11,675 bases of DNA from Porphyrobacter sp. (GTDB lineage Bacteria; Pseudomonadota; Alphaproteobacteria; Sphingomonadales; Sphingomonadaceae): positions 1-11,675 of the forward strand of contig JAGKSZ010000031.1 in NCBI GenBank assembly GCA_018991295.1, given 5' to 3'. This document shows positions 5,160 to 11,675 of this stretch, piece after piece (positions within the stretch are counted from its first letter, which is position 1; each line of letters starts with the position of its first letter). A model generated the notes under the pieces. That model searched no databases. It saw nothing but the letters and a program-made list of their open reading frames with translations, and was not told the DNA's origin. The translations under genes were made by a program, and so were the position numbers.

Positions 5160-6862
5160 ACCAAGGACACCCCGCGATGGCATTCTGGCTCACGCGTGAA
5201 CCCCGCGCGCAGGAAAGCACCTTCATGCAGCGCTTCGATCCGCGCTTCTGGACCGTCAATTTCCCCCGTCCCGCGATGGCTTCGGTGGTGACGACCGCCC
5301 CGGACGCGCTGCGGGTTGATATCGAACTGCACAATGCCGGCGAATTGGTTGGCCTGATCTGGGAGAGCGCCGATACGCTCGATCACCCGCTGCTGGCCTA
5401 TGCAACCGACGTTGACTACCGCTTCACAACGCTCAGCTTCCGCTGGCAATCGACCGGCATCGTCGCGCTCGATCAGGTCAATGGCCCGACCCTGACGATC
5501 GAGGGGCGCGATGGGTCGGGGCTGGCGCGCACCTGGTATGTGCGGTTGTGGAATTATGCCGAGGGCACGCCCACCGATGCGCGCATCACTCTGCCGTTCT
5601 CCTCACTGGAAAGCGGTTTCGGCCTACCCGGTGAGCCGATCTTTGCCGGTGACATCGACCGGATATTCATCTCGCTGGTGGCTCCGGGGTTTGTAGCGGG
5701 AAGCACCGCGCCACTGCCCGCACGGTTCAACGGATCGGTGACCATGACCGAGATCCGCGCCGATGGATCGCGGGCGATGATCGCCTTGGGCGATGTGCTG
5801 GTGCCCCCGCATGGCGAACGCATGGCGAGCGCCTATGACGATGCCTACAACCAGACCCCGGCGCGGCTGCTGCGTGCGGTCACGGGGCTCGGTTACCGCG
5901 AGGATATCGTCCACTATGTCGGGATGAGCCACTTCATGCGGCTCGTCCGCCAGCCGGACACATCGCTGAAAGCGGCGCCAAACGGGGAGTTATGCACCCC
6001 GGCCAGTGCATGGCACGGCAGTTTCTTTGCGCTGGCCAGAGACGCCGGGTTTACGGCGATCGCCTCGCTCTCCTACGAATTGTTCGATGCTTACTGCCCG
6101 GAAAGCTGGAAGCAGCGCACTGCCAGCGGCGCGCCGGCACTGACGGGATGGGTGCCGCCTTCCACCCTGCTTTCACCCGCCAACATCGCCGCGCGGGGAT
6201 GGCTGGCGGGCGCGGCGGCGGCTTTTGTCGCTCTGCTCAAGACAGCTGGCCAACCGGTGCGCTTCCAGATCGGGGAGCCGTGGTGGTGGGTCACCCCGGC
6301 GCGCGAAATCTGCCTTTATGACGATGCGGCCAAGGCAGCCCTGGGCGGCAATCCGCCGGTGATTGCCGACATCGCCGCACCTTTGAATGCCGCCGCCACG
6401 GCGCTTCTCGATGCAGCAGGGGCGCTGCTTGCCCAATCCACTGCTGCACTGACTGCGGCAGTCCGAACGGCGGCACAAGGGCCTGCCGAGGTTCTGCTGC
6501 TGGCCTTCACGCCCACTATCCTCGATCCTGCCACCCCCGAGCTTTACCGCGCCAACCTGCCGATTGGATGGGCGCATCCTGCCTTCGACCGGTTGCAGCT
6601 GGAAGATTACGACTGGCTGACTGCCGGAGCCGATGCGGCGCGGCGCGCGGCCTACGCCTATGTCGATGCGCGGCCCGGCTATCCGCTGGCGGGTCAGGAT
6701 TATCTCGCCGGCTTCCGTCCTCGACCCGCCCGATGCGGAAGCCTTCTGGGCGCGCATCGACGCAGGCCTCGACGAGGCGGCCGGGCGCGGCATCGCCCGG
6801 CGCTATGTCTGGGCACTGCCGCAGGTCAACCGCGACGGCTACACCCGCCTCGCCCCCTCCCC

Positions 6863-6866
6863 GGAG
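6863..6866 (+). promoter_or_regulatory. Possible internal ribosome binding site before DUF2460
   Basis: GGAG lies 6 bases upstream of ATG 6873 within the g12 gene. It is well placed to start a separate DUF2460 protein downstream of the frameshift. It may be chance in such G-rich DNA. Confidence 0.3.
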
Positions 6867-6872
6867 CAAGCC

Positions 6873-7502
6873 ATGGACCCCTTCGACGACGTGCTCTACC
6901 CCTTCGCCCTCGGGCGGAGCGCCTCGGTCGCGCCCGAGTTCTCGACTTCGATCGCGGTAACAGCCTCAGGCCACGAACGGCGCAATTCGCTGTGGTCGGA
7001 CGCGCGGCTGCATTTCGATGTTGGCCCGGGCATCCGATCAGAGGCCGAGCTTGCCGATCTTATCGCCTTTTTCCGCGCCCGGCGTGGCCCCGCACGCGGC
7101 TTCCGGCTGACGGACCCCTTCGACAGCAGCTCCAACGGCATGAACGCCGCCCCGACCATGCTCGATCAGCTACTCGGCGTGGGGGACGGTGCGCGTGCGG
7201 ATTTCCAGCTCGCAAAGTCCTATGGCGGCGGCAGCGAACCGCAGGTGCGCGCCATCACCCGCCCGCGTGCGGGCACCATCGTGGTGAGTGTCGGCGGCGC
7301 GGCCACAAGCGCCTGGACGCTGGGCGACAAGGGCATGATCCGCCTCGCCGCCGCCCCGCCTGCCGGGGCCGAGGTGCGCGCCGGCTTCCGCTTCGATGTG
7401 CCGGTGCGTTTTGCCGAGGACCGGCTCGATGTCTCCGCCGTCAACTTCGCCGCCGGGGAAGCCCCTTCGGTGCCACTGATCGAGATCAGGGAGACCGCCT
7501 GA
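6873..7502 (+). CDS. DUF2460 distal tail protein portion, possible independent start
   Basis: From ATG 6873 the frame gives 209 residues, MDPFDDVLYPFALGRSASV to LIEIRETA, which is about the size of stand-alone g12 in RcGTA. All DUF2460 landmarks are inside: GHERRNSLWSDAR, FDVGPGIRSEAELADLIAFF, RRGPARGFRLTDPFD, the LGVGDGARADFQLAKSYG segment, AITRPRAGTIVVSVGG and FDVPVRFAEDRLDVS. DUF2460 forms the distal tail ring joining the tube to the hub. If the frameshift near 6715 is genuine, translation from this start could still supply the ring protein while the TIM-barrel part is lost. If the shift is an error, this is just the C-terminal third of the fusion. The stop overlaps the hub ATG by one base (TGATG). 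Confidence 0.6.
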   Translation: MDPFDDVLYPFALGRSASVAPEFSTSIAVTASGHERRNSLWSDARLHFDVGPGIRSEAELADLIAFFRARRGPARGFRLTDPFDSSSNGMNAAPTMLDQLLGVGDGARADFQLAKSYGGGSEPQVRAITRPRAGTIVVSVGGAATSAWTLGDKGMIRLAAAPPAGAEVRAGFRFDVPVRFAEDRLDVSAVNFAAGEAPSVPLIEIRETA

Positions 7503-8311
7503 TGCGCGTGTTCTTTGACCGCGAGCTCGATACCGTGGCGACCTTCTGGCGCATCTATAGGCGCGATGGCGCAGCGCTGGCCTTTACCAGCCATGACCGC
7601 GATCTCAGCTTCGGCGGTATCCGTCATCTTGCGGCTCCCGGCATGATCCCCGCTGCGATCCGCATGACTGCCGAAATCGCCAATGACAGTGCCGAGGTGC
7701 AGGGCGCGCTCAACCACGATTCGCTGCGCGAGGATGATCTGGCCGCCGGATTGTTCGATGATGCCGCGATCGAAATCGGCGCGGTCGACTGGACCAGCCT
7801 TGAACACCACACGCTTTACACAGGGCAAATCGGCCGGATCGAGGATGATCGGACACAATTCTCAGCCGAGCTGCGATCATCCAAGAGCCTGCTCGAACAG
7901 GATCTTGTTCCGCGCACCAGCCCGACCTGCCGCGCCGAGTTCTGCGGACGCGGGTGCGGGCTTTCGGCCTCGCGCTTCTCTACGGTTGATACGCTGACGG
8001 CGGTCGATCTGGAAGGCAACCGCGCACGCTTTGCCGGGCTTGACGCAGAGCGTTACGTCGATGGCCGGGTGCGCTTCATGGGCGGGCCCCAGACCGGCGT
8101 TGCCTTCGGCGTGATCGATGCTGCGGGCGATTGGCTGGTGCCGGATCGCCCGCTGGTGGCCGGAACCCAGCCGGGGACCCGCGCCGAACTGCGCGAAGGC
8201 TGCGATCATACTATCGCCACCTGCGCAGAGCGGTTCGGCAATGCTGCCAATTTCCGGGGCGAGCCGTTCCTGCCGGGCAATGATCTGCTCGCCCGCTACG
8301 GTCAGCCATGA
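7502..8311 (+). CDS. DUF2163 / phage BR0599-family hub protein (GTA g13)
   Basis: This 269-residue protein begins MRVFFDRELDTVATFWRIYR, with SHDRDLSFGGIRHLAAPGM and EIANDSAEVQGAL, the typical DUF2163 N-terminus. The C-terminal half has the BR0599 signature: PRTSPTCRAEFCGRGCGL, then GCDHTIATCAERFGNAANF and GEPFLPGND. Cysteines are at 143, 148, 152, 234 and 241. In the RcGTA and lambda-type hub structures, cysteines of this kind hold an iron-sulfur cluster, so the same is likely here. The protein would form the hub between the distal tail ring and the tip protein. It starts at ATG 7502, overlapping the g12 stop by one base, and ends overlapping the peptidase ATG by four. Because the 5177 frame returns to this frame, a naive call merges it with g12; the internal start is the right one. 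Confidence 0.93.
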   Translation: MRVFFDRELDTVATFWRIYRRDGAALAFTSHDRDLSFGGIRHLAAPGMIPAAIRMTAEIANDSAEVQGALNHDSLREDDLAAGLFDDAAIEIGAVDWTSLEHHTLYTGQIGRIEDDRTQFSAELRSSKSLLEQDLVPRTSPTCRAEFCGRGCGLSASRFSTVDTLTAVDLEGNRARFAGLDAERYVDGRVRFMGGPQTGVAFGVIDAAGDWLVPDRPLVAGTQPGTRAELREGCDHTIATCAERFGNAANFRGEPFLPGNDLLARYGQP

Positions 8312-8727
8312 CCGATCCCGGCAAGGCACTTGCACAAGCTGCGCTCGGGATGGTGGGTTGCCCCTTCCGCCTGCATGGGCGCGACCCGGCAAGCGGGCTC
8401 GATTGCGTCGGCCTGGTTGCCGCTGCACTGGCGGCAACCGGTGCGCGGCCGATCGCGCCCACCGGCTATGGCTTGCGCAATCTTGGCGTTGATCCGTGGC
8501 TGCCCCTGGCCGCAGGTGCGGGCCTTGCGCCGGTTTCAGGCGAGGTCCGAGCGGGCGACATCCTGCTGATCGCGCTTGGCTTTGCCCAGCACCACCTCGC
8601 CACCGCCGTCGATGAGACAGGCGTGGTCCATGCCCATGCCGGGCTGCGGTGCGTGGTTCATCAGCCGCGCGATCCGGCGTGGCACATCAGCGCCCATTGG
8701 CGAATCGCACCCGATCCGGAAGGCTAA
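8308..8727 (+). CDS. NlpC/P60-family tail peptidase (GTA g14)
   Basis: This 139-residue protein is a predicted cell-wall hydrolase carried in the tail, expected to open peptidoglycan during DNA delivery. The NlpC/P60 triad can be read: Cys33 in GLDCVGLV, His96 in AQHHLATAV (His95 is adjacent), and His108 or His110 in VVHAHAG as the third residue. VGCPFRLHGRDP before the Cys and VRAGDILLI before the first His are typical of the GTA/phage subgroup (TIGR02219-like). The ATG overlaps the hub stop by 4 bases. No signal peptide is present, consistent with a protein packaged in the particle. The GGAAGG inside its last codons probably serves as the ribosome binding site of the next gene. Confidence 0.93.
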   Translation: MTDPGKALAQAALGMVGCPFRLHGRDPASGLDCVGLVAAALAATGARPIAPTGYGLRNLGVDPWLPLAAGAGLAPVSGEVRAGDILLIALGFAQHHLATAVDETGVVHAHAGLRCVVHQPRDPAWHISAHWRIAPDPEG

Positions 8728-8730
8728 CCC

Positions 8731-10914
8731 ATGGCGACCATCATCCTCACCGCCGTCGGCAGCGCGATCGGCGGACCTATCGGCGGCTCGATCGGGGCAT
8801 TTATCGGCCAGCAAATCGACGCCCGCATCTTTGCCCCCAAGGGCCGCGAGGGTCCGCGCCTCAAGGACCTGACGATCAGCACGTCGAGCTACGGCCAGCC
8901 GATCCCGCGCCAGTTCGGTCGGATGCGGGTTGGCGGCACGGTGATCTGGTCAACCGACCTCATTGAAAGCAAACGCAAGGAAAAGGGCCGCAAGGGCCAG
9001 CCCTCGACCACCGTCTACTCCTATTCCGCCTCCTTCGCGGTCGCTGTGTCGAGCACGCCGATTGACCGGCTGGGACGGATCTGGGCCGATGGTGCCCTGC
9101 TGCGCGGAGTGCAGGACGATCTGAAGGTCGGCGGCACCTTGCGGGTCTATCGCGGCTTTGGCGATGACCCGGTCGACCCATTGATCGCGGCGGCCAAGGG
9201 CGGACTTGCTCCGGCGTTCCGCGACTGCGCCTATGTGGTGTTCGAGAACCTTGAACTGGGCGATTACGGCAACCGCATCCCGGCGCTGAGTTTCGAGATC
9301 TTTGCCGATGGCGGTGACGAGACAGTTTCGCTCGCCCAGCTTGTTCCCGGTGCGACATTTCCTGCCGCCGAGCCGCCACTTGCCCAGACGCGCGGCTTTG
9401 CCGACGAGGGCGGCGCGCTCGCGGCAACGCTTGCCGCAATCGATCAGGTGATCCCGCTGGTGGTCGCCTCGGGCAGCGAGGGCCTGACCATTGCCACCCG
9501 CAGCACGCCGGGGGACGAGGTCATTACGCTGCCCGAACAGCTGGCCAACGACCCCGGCGCGCAGGACGAGGCGCGCATCAAGCAGCGCGCCGGGCTGCCG
9601 GAACGCACTCCTGCGGCGCTGCGCTATTACGACGAGGAGCGCGATTATCAGACCGGCGTGCAGCGCGCAGCAGGCGAACGCAAGGCGGGCCGCGAACTGA
9701 TGATCGATCTGCCCGCTACCCTCACGGCCAGCGGGGCACGCCAGCTTGCCAATGACAGTGCCAATCGCGCCCGCTGGCAGCACGAAACCGTCACCTGGCG
9801 CATCGGCGTGCTCGACCCGCGTCTGACCCCGGGCAGCATCGTGCGCCTGCCTGATGCCCCGGGGCATTGGTTACTGCGCAGCTGGGAGTGGCTCGACCGC
9901 GGGATCGCGCTGGAACTCGAACGGCTCGCCCCGGAAAGCGGCCCGCCGCGCCCCACAGATCCGGGCGAAGGCCTGCCACCGGCAGACCTGATCATCCCGC
10001 AAACCCGCCTCGCCGCCTTCGAAGTCCCCCCTGAGGCGAGCGCCAATCCCTCCAGCCCGGTGATGTTCGCGGCCGCTTCAGCTGCGAACAGCGCTTGGCG
10101 CGGCGCGGCGTTGTTCGTGGTGCAGGGCGCTGCGCTCGTCGAGCTTGGTGCAACCGGTTCACGCAGATCGGTCATGGGCACGCTCAGCAGCCCCCTTGCG
10201 CCCTCATCTGCCCTGCTGTTCGAGCCGCAGGCCGAAGCCATCGTGCAGCTTGTGGCGGAAGACCTTGCTCTGGCGGACACCGATCTGGCCGGACTGACTG
10301 CGGGGGCAAACCGCATGCTGATCGGTGAGGAGCTGGTGCAGTTCAGCCAAGCCGAGCCACTCGGCGCAGGGCTTTGGCGGCTTGGCGGGCTGTTGCGCGG
10401 CAGAGGCGGGACCGAGCCAGCGGCGTTCTTCGGCCATCCAGCAGGCACTGCCGCTGTCTTCATCGATGACAGCCTCGTTCCGCTCGATCCGCAACTGGTG
10501 CCGTCACAGGCCGGCACGCAGATCGCAGCGATTGGCACGGCAGATGTCGACGCGGTGATCGCGCAGCTTGCCAACCCCGGCCTGTCGCGCCGCCCGCCGT
10601 GCCCGGTTCACGCACGCACGACGCTGAGCGCAGATGGCACAGCCAACTACCGCTGGACCCGCCGGGCTCGCGGGCAATACCGCTGGGAGGACGGCGTCGA
10701 CACCCCGCTTGTGGAAGAGCGTGAGGCCTATTTGGTCGGTTTCGGCCCGGCCGATGCGCCCCACGCCATCTGGCAGCCCGTGGTGGCGCAATTTGCGCTC
10801 AGCGCCGCTGAAAGAGCCGCCCTTGTCGCTTCCCATGGTCCAGGCGCGCTGTGGGTGCGCCAGCTTGGCACCTTCGATCGCTCAGCGCCGCTGCTGCTTG
10901 CATCTCTTTCCTGA
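8731..10914 (+). CDS. Megatron-like phage tail tip protein, short form (GTA g15)
   Basis: This 727-residue protein corresponds to RcGTA g15 (Rcc01698), the tail-tip/baseplate component. It begins with a glycine-rich hydrophobic stretch, GSAIGGPIGGSIGAFIGQQID, then GREGPRLKDL, SSYGQPIPRQFGRMRVGGTV and YSYSASFAVAVSSTPIDRLGRIWADG. This is the usual N-terminal domain. The middle, about residues 210-400, matches the phage-tail_3 arrangement, including a block rich in LRYYDEERDYQTGVQRA. Residues about 515-560 (LTAGANRMLIGEELVQFSQ, GLWRLGGLLRGRGGTE) match the Rcc01698 C-terminal domain. RcGTA g15 is about 1300 residues and contains a TIM-barrel; this version lacks it. ATG 8731 is preceded by GGAAGG at 8718-8723 and follows the peptidase stop after 3 bases. 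Confidence 0.9.
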   Translation: MATIILTAVGSAIGGPIGGSIGAFIGQQIDARIFAPKGREGPRLKDLTISTSSYGQPIPRQFGRMRVGGTVIWSTDLIESKRKEKGRKGQPSTTVYSYSASFAVAVSSTPIDRLGRIWADGALLRGVQDDLKVGGTLRVYRGFGDDPVDPLIAAAKGGLAPAFRDCAYVVFENLELGDYGNRIPALSFEIFADGGDETVSLAQLVPGATFPAAEPPLAQTRGFADEGGALAATLAAIDQVIPLVVASGSEGLTIATRSTPGDEVITLPEQLANDPGAQDEARIKQRAGLPERTPAALRYYDEERDYQTGVQRAAGERKAGRELMIDLPATLTASGARQLANDSANRARWQHETVTWRIGVLDPRLTPGSIVRLPDAPGHWLLRSWEWLDRGIALELERLAPESGPPRPTDPGEGLPPADLIIPQTRLAAFEVPPEASANPSSPVMFAAASAANSAWRGAALFVVQGAALVELGATGSRRSVMGTLSSPLAPSSALLFEPQAEAIVQLVAEDLALADTDLAGLTAGANRMLIGEELVQFSQAEPLGAGLWRLGGLLRGRGGTEPAAFFGHPAGTAAVFIDDSLVPLDPQLVPSQAGTQIAAIGTADVDAVIAQLANPGLSRRPPCPVHARTTLSADGTANYRWTRRARGQYRWEDGVDTPLVEEREAYLVGFGPADAPHAIWQPVVAQFALSAAERAALVASHGPGALWVRQLGTFDRSAPLLLASLS

Positions 10915-10936
10915 CTTTTGCGGAGGTTATTGCCCG

Positions 10937-11401
10937 ATGTCCGATCCTGTCGCCTTTGCCAGCACCACCCCTGCCATCGGCCTGCCCCTGCTGATCGCCG
11001 GGCAGGCGCAGAAGGAGTTCTTCGTCAACGAAGCTTTGTGCGTGCTCGATGCCCTGAACGCACGGGCCATTACCGCATCGCAGGCCGCACCGCCTGCTGC
11101 GCCGCCGGAAGGCGCGAGCTACCGCGTAACCACCCCTGCAACCGGCGCGTGGGCCGGTCAGGAGAACCGCATTGCGGTCCGGATTGGCGGGGATTGGCAC
11201 TTCATTGCGCCTGCAGAAGGTTGGGTACTCTTCGATCGGGCGGCGAGCCGCCTGACCATCTTCCGCACGCAGTGGCAACCCGCCGAAGTCGTCGCAGCCC
11301 CCTCCGGAGGGGTCGTCATCGACACTCAGGCCCGCGCAACATTGACCGCTCTGATCGCAGCCCTGCGAACCATGGGTGTCCTTGGTGCACCGCCCGCCTG
11401 A
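10937..11401 (+). CDS. DUF2793 protein, putative GTA tail fibre
   Basis: This 154-residue protein has the DUF2793 signature near its start: GLPLLIAGQAQKEFFVNEAL followed by CVLDALN. The continuation (PPEGASYRVTTPATGAWAGQ, ENRIAVRIGGDWHFIAPAEG, WVLFDRAA) is the repeated-strand part of the domain. DUF2793 proteins occur in phage and GTA fibres; in RcGTA a tail fibre with this domain is encoded away from the main cluster (rcc00171, as I recall). Here it directly follows g15, 22 bases downstream, with GGAGG at 10922-10926, so it is probably the last gene of the GTA operon. At 154 residues it holds the domain and a short C-terminal helix (TQARATLTALIAALRTMGV), so a larger receptor-binding part would have to be elsewhere. 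The fibre role is inferred. Confidence 0.85.
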   Translation: MSDPVAFASTTPAIGLPLLIAGQAQKEFFVNEALCVLDALNARAITASQAAPPAAPPEGASYRVTTPATGAWAGQENRIAVRIGGDWHFIAPAEGWVLFDRAASRLTIFRTQWQPAEVVAAPSGGVVIDTQARATLTALIAALRTMGVLGAPPA

Positions 11402-11570
11402 TCGCCACGAACCGCGGATTTACGGGCATTTTGTAAGCTTATTTTTATCCACAAGCCCCTCAAAGCGACATTCTTGCAACACACGATAGGCATTGTCTGC
11501 TTGCCTCTCGCGGGGGGAAAAGATAGAGACAGCCGGTGCCTCAAGTCTAATACAAAGGGGAAATTTCGAA

Positions 11571-11675
11571 ATGCGCAAACTCGTCATTGGAATGGCGATG
11601 GCCTCGACCGCGCTGACCACGGCCGCCATGGCCAGTGAAGGCCAGTGGTATATCCATGGTGATGGCGGCGTTATG
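11571..11675 (+). CDS. Exported OmpA-like outer membrane protein, N-terminus only (partial)
   Basis: The first 35 codons are present. MRKLVIGMAMASTALTTAAM is a typical Sec signal peptide: two basic residues, a hydrophobic core, then an A-M-A site with likely cleavage before SEGQW. The mature start, EGQWYIHGDGGVM, looks like the first strand of an eight-stranded OmpA-type barrel, and I recall similar starts in OmpA-family proteins of Erythrobacteraceae. AAGGGG at 11555-11560 lies 10 bases before the ATG. The 169-base, comparatively A+T-rich gap upstream suggests a separate transcription unit rather than part of the GTA operon. The exact family cannot be proved from 35 residues. Confidence 0.7.
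   Translation, partial: MRKLVIGMAMASTALTTAAMASEGQWYIHGDGGVM

Larger units (their letters stand above)
5177..7502 (+). pseudogene. TIM-barrel tail-sheath-like protein fused to DUF2460 (g12), one-base frameshift
   Basis: Two frames together encode one protein. From ATG 5177 the first frame gives a beta-rich N-terminal domain (RFDPRFWTVNFPRPAMASVV, GPTLTIEGRDG, TWYVRLWNYAEGTP). From about residue 240 a TIM-barrel, glycoside-hydrolase-like domain follows, with WHGSFFALARDAGFTAIASL, CPESWKQRT and FQIGEPWWW (E367 a candidate catalytic acid). At LAGF (codon ending 6715) the sense passes to the +1 frame, VLDPPDAEAFWARI. Removing one C near 6715-6716 would restore a 774-residue protein. The third part, from residue 566, is DUF2460 (TIGR02217), the distal tail protein equivalent to RcGTA g12: SIAVTASGHERRNSLWSDAR, IAFFRARRGPARGFRL, FDVPVRFAEDRLDVS and VPLIEIRE. 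I recall sphingomonad GTAs with this fusion, the first part annotated as non-contractile tail sheath. The frameshift may be a sequencing or assembly error, or real decay. Unshifted, the first frame runs open to 8311 through a nonsense stretch. Confidence 0.85.

Noticed and set aside
5177..8311. One continuous 1044-codon reading frame as a single giant tail protein
   Set aside because: The middle (about 6716-7501) is a basic, Arg/Pro-rich nonsense translation, while the overlapping +1 frame there gives clear DUF2460 sequence. The last third is the separate DUF2163 hub with its own start.
11392..11431. Terminator at the end of the DUF2793 gene (gcccg...cgggc then T-rich)
   Set aside because: Only a 5-bp stem with a 26-base loop; too weak to call, although a terminator is expected near here.
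11402..11570. Promoter for the OmpA-like gene
   Set aside because: Several -35-like or -10-like words occur (ttgcaa near 11474, taatac near 11548), but none pair at 16-18 bases and a sensible distance from the start.
1..11675. Complete prophage or defence system
   Set aside because: No integrase, lysis, replication or repressor genes, no defence-type domains and no CRISPR repeats. All recognised genes fit a GTA structural cluster.

Overview
The window holds a head-and-tail structural gene cluster of an alphaproteobacterial gene transfer agent (GTA), of the Rhodobacter capsulatus RcGTA type. Gene order on the + strand is: end of a small unidentified gene, prohead protease (g4), major capsid (g5), head-tail connector (g6), head closure (g7), DUF3168 tail terminator (g8), major tail protein (g9), GTA gp10-like protein (g10), tail assembly chaperone (g10.1), short tape measure (g11), a TIM-barrel/sheath-like protein fused to DUF2460 (g12), DUF2163 hub (g13), NlpC/P60 peptidase (g14), a megatron-like tail protein (g15) and a DUF2793 putative tail fibre. 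Terminase and portal would lie upstream, outside the window. After a 169-base gap, the start of an exported OmpA-like protein runs off the right end and probably belongs to ordinary chromosome.

The DNA has two textures. Up to about position 4950 it is extremely G+C-rich, favours CGG, GGG, GAG and GAC codons, and has gaps filled with short tandem and inverted repeats of the gagtggc type. I associate this with Caulobacterales such as Brevundimonas. From about 5010 onward, GAT, GAA, TTT, CTT and CGC codons are common, the repeats vanish, and the proteins look like those of Sphingomonadales (Erythrobacteraceae-like). The switch falls inside the tape-measure gene, at a strongly conserved GERGPEVFVP block. 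Either two GTA clusters recombined there or the contig is an assembly chimera. No taxonomic search was possible, so both assignments are inference.

Left region (1-4950): the protease would mature the capsid, g6-g8 join head to tail, and g9-g10.1 make the tail tube. Many of the genes overlap by 4 bases (GTGA or ATGA), so they are probably translationally coupled. An antisense gene (622-1080) for a small membrane/coiled-coil protein interrupts the late operon between protease and capsid. Three gaps carry long perfect or near-perfect inverted repeats, and a palindromic element is read in frame within the capsid gene.

Right region (5010-11675): distal tail, hub, peptidoglycan peptidase, tip protein and putative fibre. 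The large g12 gene carries a one-base frameshift near 6715. The frame it shifts into stays open through to the end of g13, so a naive gene call gives an artificial 1044-residue protein. The DUF2460 part has its own plausible start at 6873. I found no CRISPR array, tRNA, rRNA or insertion sequence.
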